From: Bacillota bacterium
Lineage (GTDB): Bacteria > Bacillota > Bacilli > Paenibacillales > UBA4045
Direction of reading: 5' to 3'
Assembly: GCA_023441055.1 (NCBI GenBank)
Contig: JAEZQY010000061.1
Span: 62,001 to 126,000 of the forward strand
DNA length: 64,000 nucleotides
The translations under genes and the position numbers were made by a program. Shown one piece after another: positions 62,152 through 64,000 of this stretch. The notes beneath the pieces were generated by a model. It searched no databases, had not been told where the DNA came from, and was given only the letters and a program-made list of their open reading frames with translations. Within the stretch, counting starts at the first letter, position 1. The number at the start of each line of letters is the position of its first letter.

Positions 62152-63321
62152 ATGAGCAGGATCGCAATAGCAGGGATAGGTTATGTCGGACTATCGAATG
62201 CCGTTTTATTAGCACAGCATCATGAGGTCATTCTACTCGATATCATTGCGGAAAAAGTGGCGATGGTGAATGATCGAAAGTCACCTATTATAGATAATGA
62301 AATCGAAGAGTACCTAGCAACTAAGGAGCTGAATTTAACAGCAACCATGGATGCTCGCAGCGCTTATCAAGATGCTGAATATATCCTTGTCTCTACGCCG
62401 ACCAACTATGATCCGGAGAAGAATTATTTTAACACACAGACTGTGGAATCGGTCATCGCGGATGCGCTGTCCATTAATCCGGATGCCGTAATCATTATTA
62501 AATCGACTGTACCTGTGGGCTATACGGTTAGAGTTAGAGAGATGTTTCACACGGATAACATCATCTTCTCACCGGAATTTCTCAGAGAGGGCAGGGCTTT
62601 ATATGATAACTTATATCCTTCGCGCATCATTGTCGGTGAGCAATCGGATAGAGCTAGGAAGTTTGCTCATTTATTATTGGAGGGTGCCCTTAAGCAGGAT
62701 GTGCCTGTCTTGTTGACGAATTCGACGGAAGCAGAAGCGATTAAGTTATTCGCTAATACGTATCTAGCTCTGCGAGTCGCCTATTTCAATGAGCTGGATT
62801 CGTATGCCGAGATCAGGGGACTGGATACACAGCAGATTATTGAAGGAGTCAGTCTGGATCCTCGGATTGGGGCTCATTACAATAATCCCTCATTCGGTTA
62901 TGGGGGATACTGTCTACCTAAAGATACGAAGCAGCTATTAGCTAATTACTCGGATGTGCCGAATAACATCATGACGGCGATCGTTGATGCGAATCGTACG
63001 AGGAAGGATCATATCGCCGATATGATATTAAGAAGGAAACCTAGTGTGGTAGGCATCTATAGACTGACTATGAAGATGGACTCAGATAACTTCAGACAAT
63101 CGGCTATTCAAGGTGTTATGAAACGTATTAAAGCCAAGGGTATTGAGGTTGTGGTGTATGAGCCTGCGCTGCATGAGGAGAAGTTTTTCAATTCCAGGGT
63201 AGTGCGAGATTTCGAAGAGTTTAAGCGGATCTCCGATGTGATTGTGGCGAATAGACGTTCAGCTTCCTTGAGCGATGTGGAAGAGAAAGTGTATACAAGG
63301 GATTTGTTCAGTCGTGATTAA
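62152..63321 (+). CDS. ugd: UDP-glucose 6-dehydrogenase
   Basis: 389 residues. The NAD-binding opening IAGIGYVGLSNAVLLAQ, catalytic region GYGGYCLPKD with active-site Cys254, and the substrate-binding KLFANTYLALRVAYFNELD region are standard. It makes UDP-glucuronate from UDP-glucose, a precursor for teichuronic acid or exopolysaccharide. It matches the shorter UDP-glucose dehydrogenase type in length. Followed by galU, which supplies its substrate. Confidence 0.95.
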   Translation: MSRIAIAGIGYVGLSNAVLLAQHHEVILLDIIAEKVAMVNDRKSPIIDNEIEEYLATKELNLTATMDARSAYQDAEYILVSTPTNYDPEKNYFNTQTVESVIADALSINPDAVIIIKSTVPVGYTVRVREMFHTDNIIFSPEFLREGRALYDNLYPSRIIVGEQSDRARKFAHLLLEGALKQDVPVLLTNSTEAEAIKLFANTYLALRVAYFNELDSYAEIRGLDTQQIIEGVSLDPRIGAHYNNPSFGYGGYCLPKDTKQLLANYSDVPNNIMTAIVDANRTRKDHIADMILRRKPSVVGIYRLTMKMDSDNFRQSAIQGVMKRIKAKGIEVVVYEPALHEEKFFNSRVVRDFEEFKRISDVIVANRRSASLSDVEEKVYTRDLFSRD

Positions 63322-63330
63322 TCGCAGCTC

Positions 63331-63339
63331 TGGTATAAT
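63331..63339 (+). promoter_or_regulatory. Extended -10 promoter element of galU
   Basis: TGGTATAAT with perfect TATAAT and TG one base upstream, 36 bp before the galU ATG. Confidence 0.55.
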
Positions 63340-63374
63340 GCTTATAATAACCTGAATAACTTACGGAGGTACTC

Positions 63375-64000
63375 ATGATCGTACGTAAAGCAATAATCCC
63401 AGCGGCCGGGCTAGGCACGCGATTCCTGCCTGCGACGAAGGCGCAGCCCAAAGAGATGCTGCCGATCGTGGACAAGCCGACGCTGCAATATATTATCGAG
63501 GAAGCGGTCGACTCCGGGATCGAGGAGATTCTGATCATCACGGGACGGAATAAGAAGTCGATTGAGGATCATTTTGATAAGTCGGTGGAATTGGAACTGG
63601 AGCTTGAAGCGAAGGAGAAGTACGAGCTGCTGGAGGAGGTTCGCAAGATCTCGAATATGGTGAATATTCACTATATTCGGCAGAAGGAGCCGCGCGGGCT
63701 GGGTCATGCCATCTATTGCGCGAAGAGCTTCATCGGGAATGAGCCGTTCGCGGTGCTGCTAGGCGATGATATTGTGCATAGTGAGAAGCCATGCCTGAAG
63801 CAGCTGATTGAGGTGTTCGATTACTACAAGAGCAGCGTGCTGGGTGTGCAGGAGGTGGCGTCCCAGGACGTGAATAAGTATGGGATTGTGAAGGGGCAGC
63901 AGATCGAGGACAAGGTATTCCGGGTGCAAAATCTAGTCGAGAAGCCGGACCTGGAACAGGCGCCTTCTAATGTGGCTATTCTAGGCAGATATATTATCCG
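63375..64000 (+). CDS. galU: UTP-glucose-1-phosphate uridylyltransferase, 3' cut by window end
   Basis: About 208 codons are visible, from the ATG with ACGGAGG upstream to the window end, still open. The N-terminal nucleotidyltransferase motif KAIIPAAGLGTRFLPATKA is diagnostic of GalU/GtaB, with KEMLPIVDKPTLQYIIEEAV and GLGHAIYCAKSFIG also typical. It makes UDP-glucose from glucose-1-phosphate and UTP, feeding the upstream dehydrogenase. The rest of the gene lies outside the window. Confidence 0.95.
   Translation, partial: MIVRKAIIPAAGLGTRFLPATKAQPKEMLPIVDKPTLQYIIEEAVDSGIEEILIITGRNKKSIEDHFDKSVELELELEAKEKYELLEEVRKISNMVNIHYIRQKEPRGLGHAIYCAKSFIGNEPFAVLLGDDIVHSEKPCLKQLIEVFDYYKSSVLGVQEVASQDVNKYGIVKGQQIEDKVFRVQNLVEKPDLEQAPSNVAILGRYII

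Overview
The window looks like the chromosome of a Paenibacillus-type Firmicute (Paenibacillaceae). The signs are strong AGGAGG ribosome binding sites, frequent GTG/TTG starts, LplA/LplB/LplC-type sugar ABC transporters without an ATPase gene, AraC and LacI regulators beside glycosidases, a copper-amine-oxidase-like stalk domain, and a ywqE/ywqF/galU surface-polysaccharide group. This is inference from gene content; there is no rRNA or tRNA in the window.

Layout. 0-8.6 kb: the end of a gene with tail-fibre-like features, a seven-copy 51-bp tandem repeat, a membrane MORN-repeat protein, a PAAR-like DUF4280 protein, a coiled-coil/stalk membrane protein translationally coupled to a large membrane sensor with a degenerate class III cyclase domain, and a GNAT acetyltransferase. 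It may be the edge of a contractile-injection or secretion-like locus that continues outside the window. 8.6-26.4 kb: a polysaccharide utilisation locus with a type I sulfatase, a secreted DUF5722-type glycosidase-like protein, one ABC importer (binding protein and two permeases), a membrane-bound AraC regulator, a GntR/LacI-type repressor, a GH106-like enzyme and a GH78 alpha-L-rhamnosidase. Together they suggest use of a sulfated, rhamnose-containing glycan. 26.4-30.5 kb: an RND efflux pump divergent from its probable TetR regulator.

30.5-38.9 kb: a ribose/nucleoside operon with a LacI regulator, ribokinase, a second ABC importer, two nucleoside-hydrolase-like enzymes and D-ribose pyranase. 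39-48.3 kb: an APH-like kinase, a GH109-like Gfo/Idh/MocA enzyme, an ADP-ribosylglycohydrolase, two tandem AraC regulators, a LacI regulator, a BadF/NagK-type sugar kinase and a GH4 phospho-glycosidase. 48.3-59.6 kb: a Na/Pi cotransporter, a hybrid histidine kinase with two kinase modules, a SNF2 helicase with its SWIM partner, deoD, an unrecognised small protein and an XRE regulator. 59.6-64 kb: an array of small palindromic repeats, a DUF2804 protein, then a surface-polysaccharide group (CpsB/YwqE phosphatase, UDP-glucose dehydrogenase and the start of galU, cut by the window end).

The catabolic blocks share one pattern: a regulator, an importer lacking its own ATPase (presumably served by a shared MsmX-type ATPase elsewhere), and mostly cytoplasmic enzymes that finish the degradation. 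Domain calls come from reading motifs; no database search was possible.
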